64,000 bases of DNA from Actinobacteria bacterium OV450 (lineage in GTDB: Bacteria; Actinomycetota; Actinomycetes; Streptomycetales; Streptomycetaceae). This document shows positions 24,891 to 32,540 of the stretch, piece after piece (position 1 is the stretch's first letter; each line of letters starts with the position of its first letter). The notes under the pieces were generated by a model that made no database searches, was not told where the DNA came from, and saw only the letters and a list, made by a program, of their open reading frames with translations. Both the position numbers and the translations under genes were made by a program. Location of the stretch: assembly GCA_001298555.1 (NCBI GenBank), contig LJCW01000357.1, positions 1-64,000 on the forward strand, given 5' to 3'.

Positions 24891-25469
24891 ATGACCCGCG
24901 TGATCGCCGGCAGCGCCGGCGGGCGACGGCTGACCGTGCCCCCGGGCACCGGCACCCGGCCGACCTCGGACCGGATGCGCGAAGGCCTCTTCTCGACCTG
25001 GGAGTCGCTGCACGGCGTCGAGGGGGCCCGCGTGCTCGACCTGTACGCAGGCTCCGGAGCCGTCGGCCTGGAGGCCCTCTCCCGCGGCGCCTCGCACGCG
25101 CTGCTGGTCGAGCCCGAGGCGAAGGCCGGCAAGGCGATCCGGGACAACATCAGGGCGCTGGGCCTGCCCGGCGCCGAGTTCCGCGCGGGCAAGGCGGAGC
25201 AGGTCGTGGCGGTCCCGGCGGCCGGGGACCCGTACGACGTGGTGTTCCTGGACCCGCCGTACGCCGTCGGCCACGACGATCTTGGCGAGATCCTCCTCAC
25301 ACTCCGTGCCAATGGCTGGCTCACGGACGATGCGCTCGTCACCGTGGAGCGCGGTACGCGGAGCGGCGCGTTCCCGTGGCCCGAGGGCTTCGAGGCGCTG
25401 CGCTCCCGGAAGTACGGCGAGGGCACCCTTTGGTACGGTCGCGCCGCCTTCACCAGCGAAGACTCATGA
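24891..25469 (+). CDS. rsmD: 16S rRNA (guanine966-N2)-methyltransferase
   Basis: A 192-residue Rossmann methyltransferase with MTRVIAGSAGGRRL at the start, the SAM motif VLDLYAGSGAVGLEALSRG near 47, and the catalytic (D/N)PP(Y) box VVFLDPPY near 120. It modifies G966 of 16S rRNA in assembled 30S. The ATG at 24891 follows AAGGA. Confidence 0.96.
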   Translation: MTRVIAGSAGGRRLTVPPGTGTRPTSDRMREGLFSTWESLHGVEGARVLDLYAGSGAVGLEALSRGASHALLVEPEAKAGKAIRDNIRALGLPGAEFRAGKAEQVVAVPAAGDPYDVVFLDPPYAVGHDDLGEILLTLRANGWLTDDALVTVERGTRSGAFPWPEGFEALRSRKYGEGTLWYGRAAFTSEDS

Positions 25470-25498
25470 TGCCCGCATCGGAGAGCGAGGGACCCAAG

Positions 25499-25978
25499 TT
25501 GCGCCGAGCCGTCTGTCCCGGGTCATTCGACCCCATCACCAACGGACACCTCGACATCATCGGCCGGGCCTCCCGGCTCTACGACGTCGTGCACGTCGCC
25601 GTGATGATCAACCAGTCCAAGAAGGGGCTGTTCACGGTCGAGGAGCGGATCGAGCTGATCCGCGAGGCGACCGCCGGCTACGGGAACGTCGAGGTGGAGT
25701 CCTTCCACGGGCTGCTCGTCGACTTCTGCAAGCAGCGCGACATCCCGGCCATCGTCAAGGGCCTGCGCGCCGTCAGCGACTTCGACTACGAGCTCCAGAT
25801 GGCCCAGATGAACATGGGGCTCTCCGGCGTCGAGACGCTGTTCGTGCCGACCAACCCCACCTACAGCTTCCTGTCCTCCTCGCTGGTCAAGGAGGTCGCG
25901 GCCTGGGGCGGCGACGTCGCCCACCTGCTGCCGCCGCACGTGCACGCGGCGCTGACCGAGCGGCTCGCCGCCCGCTGA
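25499..25978 (+). CDS. coaD: Phosphopantetheine adenylyltransferase
   Basis: The 159-residue penultimate enzyme of coenzyme A synthesis. The nucleotidyltransferase motif CPGSFDPITNGHLDII (T/HxGH) is at the N-terminus, IVKGLRAVSDFDYELQMA mid-way and NPTYSFLSSSLVKEVA near the end. I chose the TTG at 25499: it gives MRRAVCPGSFDP, the usual family length, and has GAGGGA 8 bases upstream. ATG codons at 25466 and 25469, overlapping the rsmD stop, would add about 11 residues and lack a good ribosome-binding site. Confidence 0.93.
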   Translation: MRRAVCPGSFDPITNGHLDIIGRASRLYDVVHVAVMINQSKKGLFTVEERIELIREATAGYGNVEVESFHGLLVDFCKQRDIPAIVKGLRAVSDFDYELQMAQMNMGLSGVETLFVPTNPTYSFLSSSLVKEVAAWGGDVAHLLPPHVHAALTERLAAR

Positions 25979-26001
25979 CCGACTGACGGGCCGTCAGTCG
26001 G
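25979..26001. terminator. Hairpin directly after the coaD stop codon
   Basis: An 11-bp perfect inverted repeat (CCGACTGACGG / CCGTCAGTCGG) around a single G begins at the base after the stop. A spacer-less stem like this may end the recG-rsmD-coaD transcript or act as an mRNA 3' stabiliser. Confidence 0.5.
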
Positions 26002-26081
26002 TGCCGGCTGTTCACCCGGTGGCCTTACAGTCGTCCCGTCCGTCTCAGGAACCGCCCGAGGCCGAGAGAGTGCGAGCCCCC

Positions 26082-27146
26082 ATGGACGTGCAGAAGAAGC
26101 TCGACGAGATCGTCGCGGCCGTCGGCGGCGCCCGGTCCATGCCCATGTCGGCCTCCTGCGTGATCAACCGCGCCGAGCTGCTCGCGCAGCTGGAGGAGGT
26201 CCGCCAGGCGCTCCCCGGCTCGCTCGCGCAGGCGCAGGAGCTCATCGGCGGCCGCGAGCAGATGGTCGAGGACGCCCGCCGCGAGGCGGAGCGGATCATC
26301 GAGTCGGCGCACGCCCAGCGCGGTTCGCTGATCTCCGACACCGAGGTCGCGCGCCGTTCCCAGGCCGAGGCCGACCGGATCCTGGCGGACGCCCGCAGGG
26401 AGGCCGAGGAGATCCGGGCCGAGGCCGACGACTACGTCGACAGCAAGCTCGCGAACTTCGAGGTCGTGCTCACCAAGACCATCGGCTCCGTCGACCGCGG
26501 CCGCGAGAAGCTGCTGGGCCGTGGCCCGGGCCTGGACGACCAGGGGTACCCCGATGCGGACGCCCCGGAGCGCAGCCAGGACCCGGACACCCAGCGGCAG
26601 CAGGCCGACGCGTACGTGGACACCAAGCTGGCGACCTTCGAGGCGGTGCTCTCCAAGACCCTGGAGGCCGTCGGGCGGGGCCGTCAGAAGCTCCTGGGCC
26701 GGGTGCCCACGGACGACCTCGGCGAGCACATCGCGGCCCAGGACGCCGCCGGGGTGCAGCAGTCCCGGTCGGCGAGCGACGCGGACTTCCTGGCGGGCCT
26801 GGCGGAGCCGGCGGCCCCCATGGCCCCCGCGATCCCGGCGCAGGCCCAGCAGGAGCCCGCGTACGACGCGTACGGCTACCAGCAGCCGCAGCAGGTCCAG
26901 CAGCAGGACGGCTACGGCTACCAGGACCCCTACGCCTACCAGCAGCAGGTCCAGCAGCCGGACCCGTACGCGGCGCTGGGCTACGAGCAGCAGCCGGATC
27001 CGTACGCGGCCTACCAGCAGCAGCCGCAGGCTCCGCAGGTGCCGCAGCAGCAGCAGTCGCAGCAGCCCGCGCTGGACGAGACCAGCTTCTTCGACACGAG
27101 CATGATCAACCTGGACCAGCTGCGCCAGTACGAACAGGGCCGCTGA
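26082..27146 (+). CDS. Coiled-coil protein with internal duplication and Gln/Tyr-rich tail
   Basis: The 354 residues start MDVQKKLDEIVAAVGGARSM. Residues ~20-140 are a long charged helix resembling DivIVA or ATP-synthase-b coiled coils. A ~34-residue segment is then duplicated: DYVDSKLANFEVVLTKTIG...GREKLLGRGP near 110-145 and AYVDTKLATFEAVLSKTLE...GRQKLLGRVP near 170-205. The tail (from ~265) is rich in Gln, Tyr and Pro (YGYQQPQQVQQQ). Similar Streptomyces proteins are annotated as cell-division initiation or ATP-synthase-b-like; no experiment is known to me. There is no signal peptide, and the function is unknown. Confidence 0.85.
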   Translation: MDVQKKLDEIVAAVGGARSMPMSASCVINRAELLAQLEEVRQALPGSLAQAQELIGGREQMVEDARREAERIIESAHAQRGSLISDTEVARRSQAEADRILADARREAEEIRAEADDYVDSKLANFEVVLTKTIGSVDRGREKLLGRGPGLDDQGYPDADAPERSQDPDTQRQQADAYVDTKLATFEAVLSKTLEAVGRGRQKLLGRVPTDDLGEHIAAQDAAGVQQSRSASDADFLAGLAEPAAPMAPAIPAQAQQEPAYDAYGYQQPQQVQQQDGYGYQDPYAYQQQVQQPDPYAALGYEQQPDPYAAYQQQPQAPQVPQQQQSQQPALDETSFFDTSMINLDQLRQYEQGR

Positions 27147-27266
27147 GGCCGGATTGGGCTCAGAGCGAAGCGCCGGGTATCCTGGCTCTTCGGTCGCGCG
27201 TATGCACCGCGATCCATGCTGCCCACAGGTGCCCACCTGCGGGGCAACCTTGATCTTCAGCGATCT

Positions 27267-27935
27267 GTGAAAGCAGGAACGGCCCTGAATACCCGCCTCG
27301 ACCACCGCAACCCCCTCGTGTTCGACACGCACGAGCTGGGCCGGCGTCCTGGTGCCATGCAGCGGCTGTCCCGTGAGATCGCGGCACCGGCGGACCTCGG
27401 TCTCGCCGGCGTCATCGGAGTGCCGGAGGGCGCCCCGGTGAAGCTCAGCCTCCGCATGGAGTCGGTCATGGAAGGGGTGCTTGTCACAGGCACCGCCCGT
27501 GCATCGGCCGTGGGGGAGTGCGTAAGGTGTCTGGAGTCCGTCGAGCGCGAGCTCAAGGCGGACTTCCAGGAGATGTTCTCGTACCCTGACGCCGACGACC
27601 GGGGCCGCTCAAAGGCGGAGCCGGCCGACGACGCCGAGGACGACGAGGACACGCTCTTCCTCGAGGACGGATTGTTCGACCTCGAACCCGTGCTGCGGGA
27701 CGTGGTGGTGCTCGCACTGCCCATGCAGCCGGTGTGCCGGGAGGACTGTCTGGGACTGTGCCCCGATTGCGGGCTCAGCCTGAACGACGACCCGGACCAC
27801 CACCATGACGCCGTCGACATCCGTTGGGCGGCATTGCAGGAACTCGTCGTGACCGATCAGGACGGCGAGAAGGACAACATGAGCGGCACTGCATCTGACG
27901 ACGTTCAGAGCGCCGCCGAGAAGCAGGAGAAGTAG
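27267..27935 (+). CDS. DUF177 (YceD-family) protein
   Basis: About 222 residues with the DUF177 pattern: RLDHRNPLVFDTHELGRRPG near the start, GECVRCLESVERELKADFQE near 85 and CREDCLGLCPDCGLSLND near 155. The Cys clusters could bind zinc. Bacterial DUF177/YceD genes are nearly always upstream of rpmF, as here (rpmF starts 3 bases after its stop); plant and bacterial members are linked to 23S rRNA handling. The start is unsure: GTG 27267 has no ribosome-binding site, while AGGA at 27275-27278 is well placed for a CTG at 27285 (LNTRLDH). Confidence 0.88.
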   Translation: MKAGTALNTRLDHRNPLVFDTHELGRRPGAMQRLSREIAAPADLGLAGVIGVPEGAPVKLSLRMESVMEGVLVTGTARASAVGECVRCLESVERELKADFQEMFSYPDADDRGRSKAEPADDAEDDEDTLFLEDGLFDLEPVLRDVVVLALPMQPVCREDCLGLCPDCGLSLNDDPDHHHDAVDIRWAALQELVVTDQDGEKDNMSGTASDDVQSAAEKQEK

Positions 27936-27937
27936 CC

Positions 27938-28111
27938 GTGGCTGTTCCGAAGCGGAAGATGTCGCGCAGCAACACGCGCCACCGCCGGTCGCAGTGGAAG
28001 GCTGCGGTCCCCACCCTGGTTTCGTGTGAGCGTTGCCAGGAGCCGAAGCTCCAGCACATCGCGTGCCCGAGCTGCGGCACCTACAACAAGCGCCAGGTCC
28101 TCGAGGTCTGA
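27938..28111 (+). CDS. rpmF: 50S ribosomal protein L32
   Basis: Fifty-seven residues (MAVPKRKMSRSNTRHRRSQW...). It is the zinc form, with CERC and CPSC near residues 30-46. The GTG at 27938 is preceded by AGGAGAAGTAGCC. It lies between DUF177 and rnc, the common rpmF neighbourhood. Confidence 0.96.
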   Translation: MAVPKRKMSRSNTRHRRSQWKAAVPTLVSCERCQEPKLQHIACPSCGTYNKRQVLEV

Positions 28112-28130
28112 GCGGCTGGTGAGAGGCGCA

Positions 28131-28991
28131 ATGTCTGAGCTGTCCAACGCTGAGAAGCAGGCAGACAGTAACAACGCGGCCTCGTCCCACACGCTTCTGG
28201 AAGGGCGGCTCGGGTATCGACTCGAGTCCGCCCTTCTGGTGCGTGCACTGACCCACCGCTCGTACGCGTACGAGAACGGCGGTCTGCCCACCAACGAGCG
28301 TCTGGAGTTCCTCGGGGACTCCGTGCTCGGCCTGGTGGTCACGGACACGCTGTACACCACCCACCCCGACCTGCCCGAAGGCCAGCTGGCCAAACTGCGG
28401 GCCGCGGTGGTCAACTCGCGCGCACTGGCGGAGGTCGGGCGCGGCCTCGACCTCGGCTCCTTCATCCGGCTCGGCCGGGGCGAAGAGGGCACGGGTGGCC
28501 GGGACAAGGCCTCCATCCTCGCCGACACCCTTGAAGCGGTGATCGGCGCGGTCTACCTCGACCAGGGCCTCGACGCGGCCTCGGAGCTGGTCCACCGGCT
28601 CTTCGACCCGCTCATCGAGAAGTCCTCGAACCTCGGGGCCGGCCTGGACTGGAAGACCAGTCTCCAGGAGCTCACGGCGGCGGAAGGCCTCGGCGTACCG
28701 GAATACCTGGTCACCGAGACCGGTCCGGACCACGAGAAGACCTTCACCGCTGCCGCCCGCGTCGGTGGTGTCTCGTACGGCACCGGCACCGGCCGCAGCA
28801 AGAAGGAAGCGGAACAGCAGGCTGCGGAGTCCGCCTGGCGCGGGATCCGTGCCAAGGCGGACGAGCGGATCGCGGCGGAAGCCGCGGCCACCGCCGCCGC
28901 CCAGGTCGTGGTGACGGCTCCGGCCGACACCGCGGCCGAGGCCGAGGACGGCGGGTCGCCGACGCCCGCCGACCCGACGCCGAACGGCTGA
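28131..28991 (+). CDS. rnc: Ribonuclease III
   Basis: The 286 residues comprise an RNase III domain with the signature NERLEFLGDSVLGL near 59-72 and the second metal-binding Glu in TLEAVIGAVYLD, then a double-stranded-RNA-binding domain (DWKTSLQELTAAEGLG...GTGRSKKEAEQQAAE). It cuts rRNA precursors and structured mRNAs. In S. coelicolor this gene is absB, needed for normal antibiotic production. The C-terminal ~40 residues are Ala/Pro-rich and extend beyond the usual enzyme. It starts 19 bases after rpmF; the ATG at 28131 is chosen, with an upstream in-frame GTG at 28119. Confidence 0.97.
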   Translation: MSELSNAEKQADSNNAASSHTLLEGRLGYRLESALLVRALTHRSYAYENGGLPTNERLEFLGDSVLGLVVTDTLYTTHPDLPEGQLAKLRAAVVNSRALAEVGRGLDLGSFIRLGRGEEGTGGRDKASILADTLEAVIGAVYLDQGLDAASELVHRLFDPLIEKSSNLGAGLDWKTSLQELTAAEGLGVPEYLVTETGPDHEKTFTAAARVGGVSYGTGTGRSKKEAEQQAAESAWRGIRAKADERIAAEAAATAAAQVVVTAPADTAAEAEDGGSPTPADPTPNG

Positions 28992-29011
28992 ACCCTCCCT
29001 TCGGGACATCC

Positions 29012-29040
29012 CGCCCGCCCCTGCAGCGCAGGGGCGGGCG
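29012..29040 (+). terminator. Terminator after rnc
   Basis: A perfect 13-bp stem (29012-29024 with 29028-29040) and the loop AGC. Confidence 0.85.
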
Positions 29041-29119
29041 GACCCGTTCCCGGCCCGGCGCGGGAGGCCGGTACGCTCCCCGGGAACGACCAGGACCACA
29101 CCCCTCCGGAGGAACCGCC

Positions 29120-29980
29120 GTGCCCGAGCTGCCCGAAGTCGAAGTCGTACGGCGCGGCTTGGAACGCTGGGTGGCCGGCCGGACCGTCGAGGCCGTCGAG
29201 GTGCTGCACCCGCGGGCGGTACGCCGCCACCCGGCCGGAGCCGCCGATTTCGCGGCGCGGCTGACGGGGGAGACGTTCGGCGTCCCGCAGCGGCGCGGAA
29301 AGTACCTGTGGCTGCCCCTGGAGCGGCGGGACCTGTCCGTGCTGGGGCACCTCGGGATGAGCGGCCAGCTCCTCGTCCAGCCCGAGGAGGCCGCGGACGA
29401 GAAGCACCTGCGCATCCGCGTGCGCTTCCGGGACGGCGCCGGGACCGAGCTCCGCTTCGTCGACCAGCGCACCTTCGGGGGGCTCTCGCTCCACGAGAAC
29501 ACCCCCGAGGGGCTGCCCGACGTCATCGCGCACATCGCCCGGGACCCGCTGGACCCGCTGTTCGACGAGGCCGCCTACCACGCGGCGCTGCGCCTCAAGC
29601 GGACCACCGTCAAGCGGGCCCTGCTCGACCAGTCCCTGATCAGCGGCGTCGGCAACATCTACGCCGACGAGGCGCTGTGGCGGGCCAGGCTGCACTACGA
29701 GCGGCCCACCGCCACGCTGACGCGCCCCCGGAGCGCGGAACTCCTCGGCCACGTCCGGGACGTGATGAACGCGGCCCTCGAAGTCGGCGGCACCAGCTTC
29801 GACAGCCTCTACGTCAACGTGAACGGCGAGTCGGGCTACTTCGACCGCTCGCTCGACGCCTACGGACGCGAGGACGAGCCCTGCCGGCGCTGCGGCACCC
29901 CGATGCGGCGCCGCCCGTGGATGAACCGGTCCAGCTACTTCTGCCCGCGCTGTCAGCGCCCGCCGCGCGTGGCGTCGTAG
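29120..29980 (+). CDS. mutM: Formamidopyrimidine-DNA glycosylase
   Basis: The 286-residue glycosylase/AP lyase removes 8-oxoguanine and formamidopyrimidines. The catalytic N-terminus PELPEVEVVRRGL (Pro after Met, with Glu) is intact. KRALLDQSLISGVGNIYADE is the helix-two-turn-helix, and the C-terminal zinc finger CRRCGTPM...SSYFCPRCQ is complete. The GTG follows GAGGAACCGCC. Its last 28 bases overlap the end of the convergent HxlR gene. Confidence 0.96.
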   Translation: MPELPEVEVVRRGLERWVAGRTVEAVEVLHPRAVRRHPAGAADFAARLTGETFGVPQRRGKYLWLPLERRDLSVLGHLGMSGQLLVQPEEAADEKHLRIRVRFRDGAGTELRFVDQRTFGGLSLHENTPEGLPDVIAHIARDPLDPLFDEAAYHAALRLKRTTVKRALLDQSLISGVGNIYADEALWRARLHYERPTATLTRPRSAELLGHVRDVMNAALEVGGTSFDSLYVNVNGESGYFDRSLDAYGREDEPCRRCGTPMRRRPWMNRSSYFCPRCQRPPRVAS

Positions 29981-30330
29981 GACTGCCGGGCGGTCAGCAC
30001 CCGGGGCATGCTGCCTTCGAGGAAGTGGATGAGCGCGAGCAGCCGGTCGGCGATCTCGATGCCGAGCGGGGTCAGCTCGTAGTCGACGCGCGGCGGGTTC
30101 GTCGGCTGCGCCTCGCGGTGGACGATGCCGTCGCGCTCCAGCGCGTGCAGGGTCTGGGAGAGCATCTTCTCGCTCACGCCGTCGACCTTGCGGCGCAGCT
30201 CGTTGAAGCGGCACGAGCCGTCGCGCAGGGCGCCCACCGTGAGACTGCCCCAGCGGCCCGTGACGTGCTCCAGGGTCTCCCGGGACGGGCACGCGCGCGC
30301 GAAGGCGTCGAACGGCGGTTCTGTCTCCAT
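29953..30330 (-). CDS. HxlR-family transcriptional regulator
   Basis: A 125-residue single winged-helix domain typical of HxlR: CPSRETLEHVTGRWGSLTVGA near residue 14, RFNELRRKVDGVSEKMLSQTLHALERDGIV (recognition region) and YELTPLGIEIADRLL. One Cys near residue 14 is conserved in many redox- or aldehyde-sensing members. HxlR genes often face a target gene, but here no gene diverges from it, so its targets are unknown. It overlaps the mutM 3' end by 28 bases and is a likely accessory gene in this block. Confidence 0.9.
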   Translation of the reverse strand: METEPPFDAFARACPSRETLEHVTGRWGSLTVGALRDGSCRFNELRRKVDGVSEKMLSQTLHALERDGIVHREAQPTNPPRVDYELTPLGIEIADRLLALIHFLEGSMPRVLTARQSYDATRGGR

Positions 30331-30414
30331 GCCGACCAGCTTAACGCCGCGCAGCGCTTACCAGAAGCGTGCGCTGTCGGTCAGTAAGTGCTCGGCGGTG
30401 GGGCGCCGGGGCGG

Positions 30415-31368
30415 CTAGAAGCCGAAGTCCTGGGTCCACCAGGGGCCGCCGTCCGCGAAGTAGGCGCCGACGCCGAGGGTGCGGAACTCGCAGTTGAGGA
30501 TGTTCGCCCGGTGGCCGGGGCTGTTCATCCACGCGTTCATGACCGCCTGGGCGTCGCCCTGGCCTCGCGCGATGTTCTCGCCGCCGAGCCCGCCCAGGCC
30601 CGCGTTGGTGGCGCGGTCCCAGGGTGTCCTGCCGTCGGGGTCGGTGTGGTCGAAGAAGCCGCGGGTGGCCATGTCCTTGCTGAAGGCGCCGGCCAGCGCC
30701 GCCAGCGGCGGGTTGGCCCGGACGGGACCGCAGCCGGCCTGCGCGCGCTCCTGGTTGACCAGGGTGAGCACGGCGGCCTCCTGCGCAAAGTGGCCGTCGT
30801 CGGGCTTCGTGGCGGGCGGGGTGGTGGGGGCCGGCGGCTTGGGCGCGGCCGTCTTCGGCGCGGCTGTCGCAACCGGTACCCGGACCACGGGGGCCGGGCT
30901 CTGCACGGGCTTCGCCGGCTCCTTGGCGGCCGGGGCCGTGGGAGCGGCCGGGGCCGGTGTGGAGGCGGCGGCGGGGGTGGGCTTGGCGGGCGTGGCGGAG
31001 GGGCTCGGCGAGGCCGACGGGGAGGACGGAGCCGACGGGGAGGGCGAGGCCGACGGGGTGCGGGAGGCCGACGGGGACGGGCCGCCCGCGTCGGAGCCCG
31101 CGGAGGCGCGGCCGGACAGGCTGGGCAGACCGCCCCGCTGCTCGGCGACGGGCTTGGCGCTCGGCGAGGCCGCGGCCTGCGGCTTCGGGGCGGGGCTGTC
31201 CGCGCTGACGCCGACATAGGGGAAGGACGTGCTGACCGGCACCATGCCGGTGGTCACGGCCGCCGTGCCGAGGGCCACGGCCACGGAGACGCCCAGCAGG
31301 CCGGTGCGCACGAGGGTGCGGCGAGTGCCGTCGCGGCCCGGCGCGGCGTGGAGTCGGTGGCGTCCCAT
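30415..31368 (-). CDS. Secreted CAP-domain (SCP/PR1-like) protein
   Basis: About 317 residues: an Arg-rich N-terminus and one hydrophobic helix near 20-40 (TGLLGVSVAVALGTAAVTTG) that may be a signal or anchor, a ~130-residue Pro/Ala/Ser-rich linker, then a C-terminal CAP domain (AVLTLVNQERAQAGCGPV; ATRGFFDHTDPDGRTPWDR; GENIARGQGDAQAVMNAWM; NILNCEFRTLGVGAYFADG). CAP proteins are extracellular; their bacterial roles are mostly unknown. ATG 31368 is preferred (AAGGG upstream); ATG 31401 would add 11 residues. A 20-base inverted repeat lies just upstream. Confidence 0.9.
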   Translation of the reverse strand: MGRHRLHAAPGRDGTRRTLVRTGLLGVSVAVALGTAAVTTGMVPVSTSFPYVGVSADSPAPKPQAAASPSAKPVAEQRGGLPSLSGRASAGSDAGGPSPSASRTPSASPSPSAPSSPSASPSPSATPAKPTPAAASTPAPAAPTAPAAKEPAKPVQSPAPVVRVPVATAAPKTAAPKPPAPTTPPATKPDDGHFAQEAAVLTLVNQERAQAGCGPVRANPPLAALAGAFSKDMATRGFFDHTDPDGRTPWDRATNAGLGGLGGENIARGQGDAQAVMNAWMNSPGHRANILNCEFRTLGVGAYFADGGPWWTQDFGF

Positions 31369-31406
31369 CGGCGACGTGCCCTTCCGTGAGGTCAAGATCA
31401 TCCCTT

Positions 31407-31426
31407 ACTCACCCAAATGGGTGAGT
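31407..31426. promoter_or_regulatory. Inverted repeat upstream of the CAP-domain gene
   Basis: ACTCACCC-AAAT-GGGTGAGT: two 8-base arms match perfectly around 4 bases, 39 bases upstream of the chosen start and about 80 bases upstream of the divergent acylphosphatase gene. It looks like an operator for a dimeric regulator. No regulator is known to me for it. Confidence 0.55.
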
Positions 31427-31503
31427 TCATTGGTGCGCGACTGTACGCGATGTGGCGCGGGGGCGATGTGAGCCGGACGACCCCTCCCGGTTAGCGTTCA
31501 CGC

Positions 31504-31785
31504 ATGAACGAAGACGTCCGCCTGACCGCTTGGGTGCGCGGCCGCGTACAGAGAGTGGGCTTCCGCTGGTTCACCAGGGCCAATGCCCTGGAGATCGGAG
31601 GGGTCGTCGGCTTCGCGCTCAACCTGGACGACGGGCGGGTGCAGGTCGTGGCCGAAGGGCAACGTGAGAATTGCCACCGGCTCCTGGAGTGGCTGCGCTC
31701 CGCCGACACGCCCGGGAGGGTCGACGGGGTGACAGAGATCTGGGGCACACCGCGCGGTGGCTACGACGACTTCGCGATCCGGTGA
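31504..31785 (+). CDS. acyP: Acylphosphatase
   Basis: A 93-residue single-domain enzyme hydrolysing acyl phosphates. Both signatures are present: WVRGRVQRVGFRWFT (catalytic Arg of GxVQGVxFR, here Arg-Val in place of Gly-Val at one position) and GFALNLDDGRVQVVAEG (catalytic Asn). It lies immediately upstream of the smc region, as in other Streptomyces. Confidence 0.95.
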   Translation: MNEDVRLTAWVRGRVQRVGFRWFTRANALEIGGVVGFALNLDDGRVQVVAEGQRENCHRLLEWLRSADTPGRVDGVTEIWGTPRGGYDDFAIR

Positions 31786-32144
31786 CCGATCGACTGACCA
31801 TGTACTGATCACACCTCCCAGGGGTCCGCACCCGGCCGGATCTGCGCGTTCGTCATCGACGCCTTGCCGCGCGCCGTGAACCGTGGAAGGCTTCGAGTGA
31901 CGGACGATCTCCAGATCCCTTGGGAGACCCGGGCTGCCCGCCGATACGGGGCGTGATCGTGTTGACCGTCAAACTTTTTGGTGAGACGCTGGAAGCCCCG
32001 CGCACCTGAGCTGTTTGGCAGTGCTGGCAGTGTTAGCAAGAAACGCGTGCAGTGACTGACAGTCGCTGTCGGACATCCGCGGGTGCGATTCCCTCACGAC
32101 CCACACCGCTTCGGTCGGTCACTCAGTGTGGAGGACCATCCATC
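31786..32144. other. Intergenic region before the 71-residue gene
   Basis: About 360 bases with no coding signal. Features seen: TTGAC-C-GTCAA at 31962-31972 (a small palindrome that could also be a -35 element, with no good -10 following) and CCACAC at 32101-32106 paired with GTGTGG at 32126-32131, the latter partly covering the GGAGGA ribosome-binding site of the next gene. A long leader mRNA is possible. Confidence 0.4.
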
Positions 32145-32360
32145 ATGGCAAAGGCGCTTCTCGGTTACGTCGGCGGTTCTGACCCGCGGCTCCTCGCCGA
32201 GATGCGACGGCTTCAGCAGCGCGTCCAGGACCTCGAGTCCGAGCTCGTACGGATTCAGTCCGAAAATGACGCGCTGAACGCGGCCGCCGCTCAGCACGGA
32301 GACTCGCTGCTGGACCGCATCGACATCGACGTACCCCAGGCGGAGCCTGCGCTCACCTGA
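32145..32360 (+). CDS. Small coiled-coil protein upstream of smc
   Basis: Seventy-one residues starting MAKALLGYVGGSDPRLLAEM. Residues 12-45 form heptads (LAEMRRLQQRVQDLESELVR), so a short dimeric coiled coil is expected. GGAGGA with a 9-base gap precedes the ATG. No domain is recognised; the function is unknown. The position between acyP and smc appears conserved among streptomycetes. Confidence 0.85.
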   Translation: MAKALLGYVGGSDPRLLAEMRRLQQRVQDLESELVRIQSENDALNAAAAQHGDSLLDRIDIDVPQAEPALT

Positions 32361-32540
32361 TCGCTCTCAACTCGTCGCTCGACTCCAGCCCCGCATGATC
32401 TGCAAGGGACGCTTCGGCGTCCCTTCTTTCTTTGGGTCTTTCCTGAGCGTTGGGCCAGGTGGGGGGCCGCCTCCCGTGAGGTCAGTTGCGCCGTACACCT
32501 TCGTGGGTGAAACCGGACGCGGAAGGTAGAGTCCGGCGGC

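Noticed and set aside
30331..30414. A divergent target gene for the HxlR regulator
   Set aside because: No start codon with a ribosome-binding site and a coding-like frame was found on the plus strand here.
31962..31990. TTGACC at 31962 as the -35 of a promoter for the 71-residue gene
   Set aside because: No acceptable -10 element occurs 16-19 bases downstream; it is reported only as a small palindrome.
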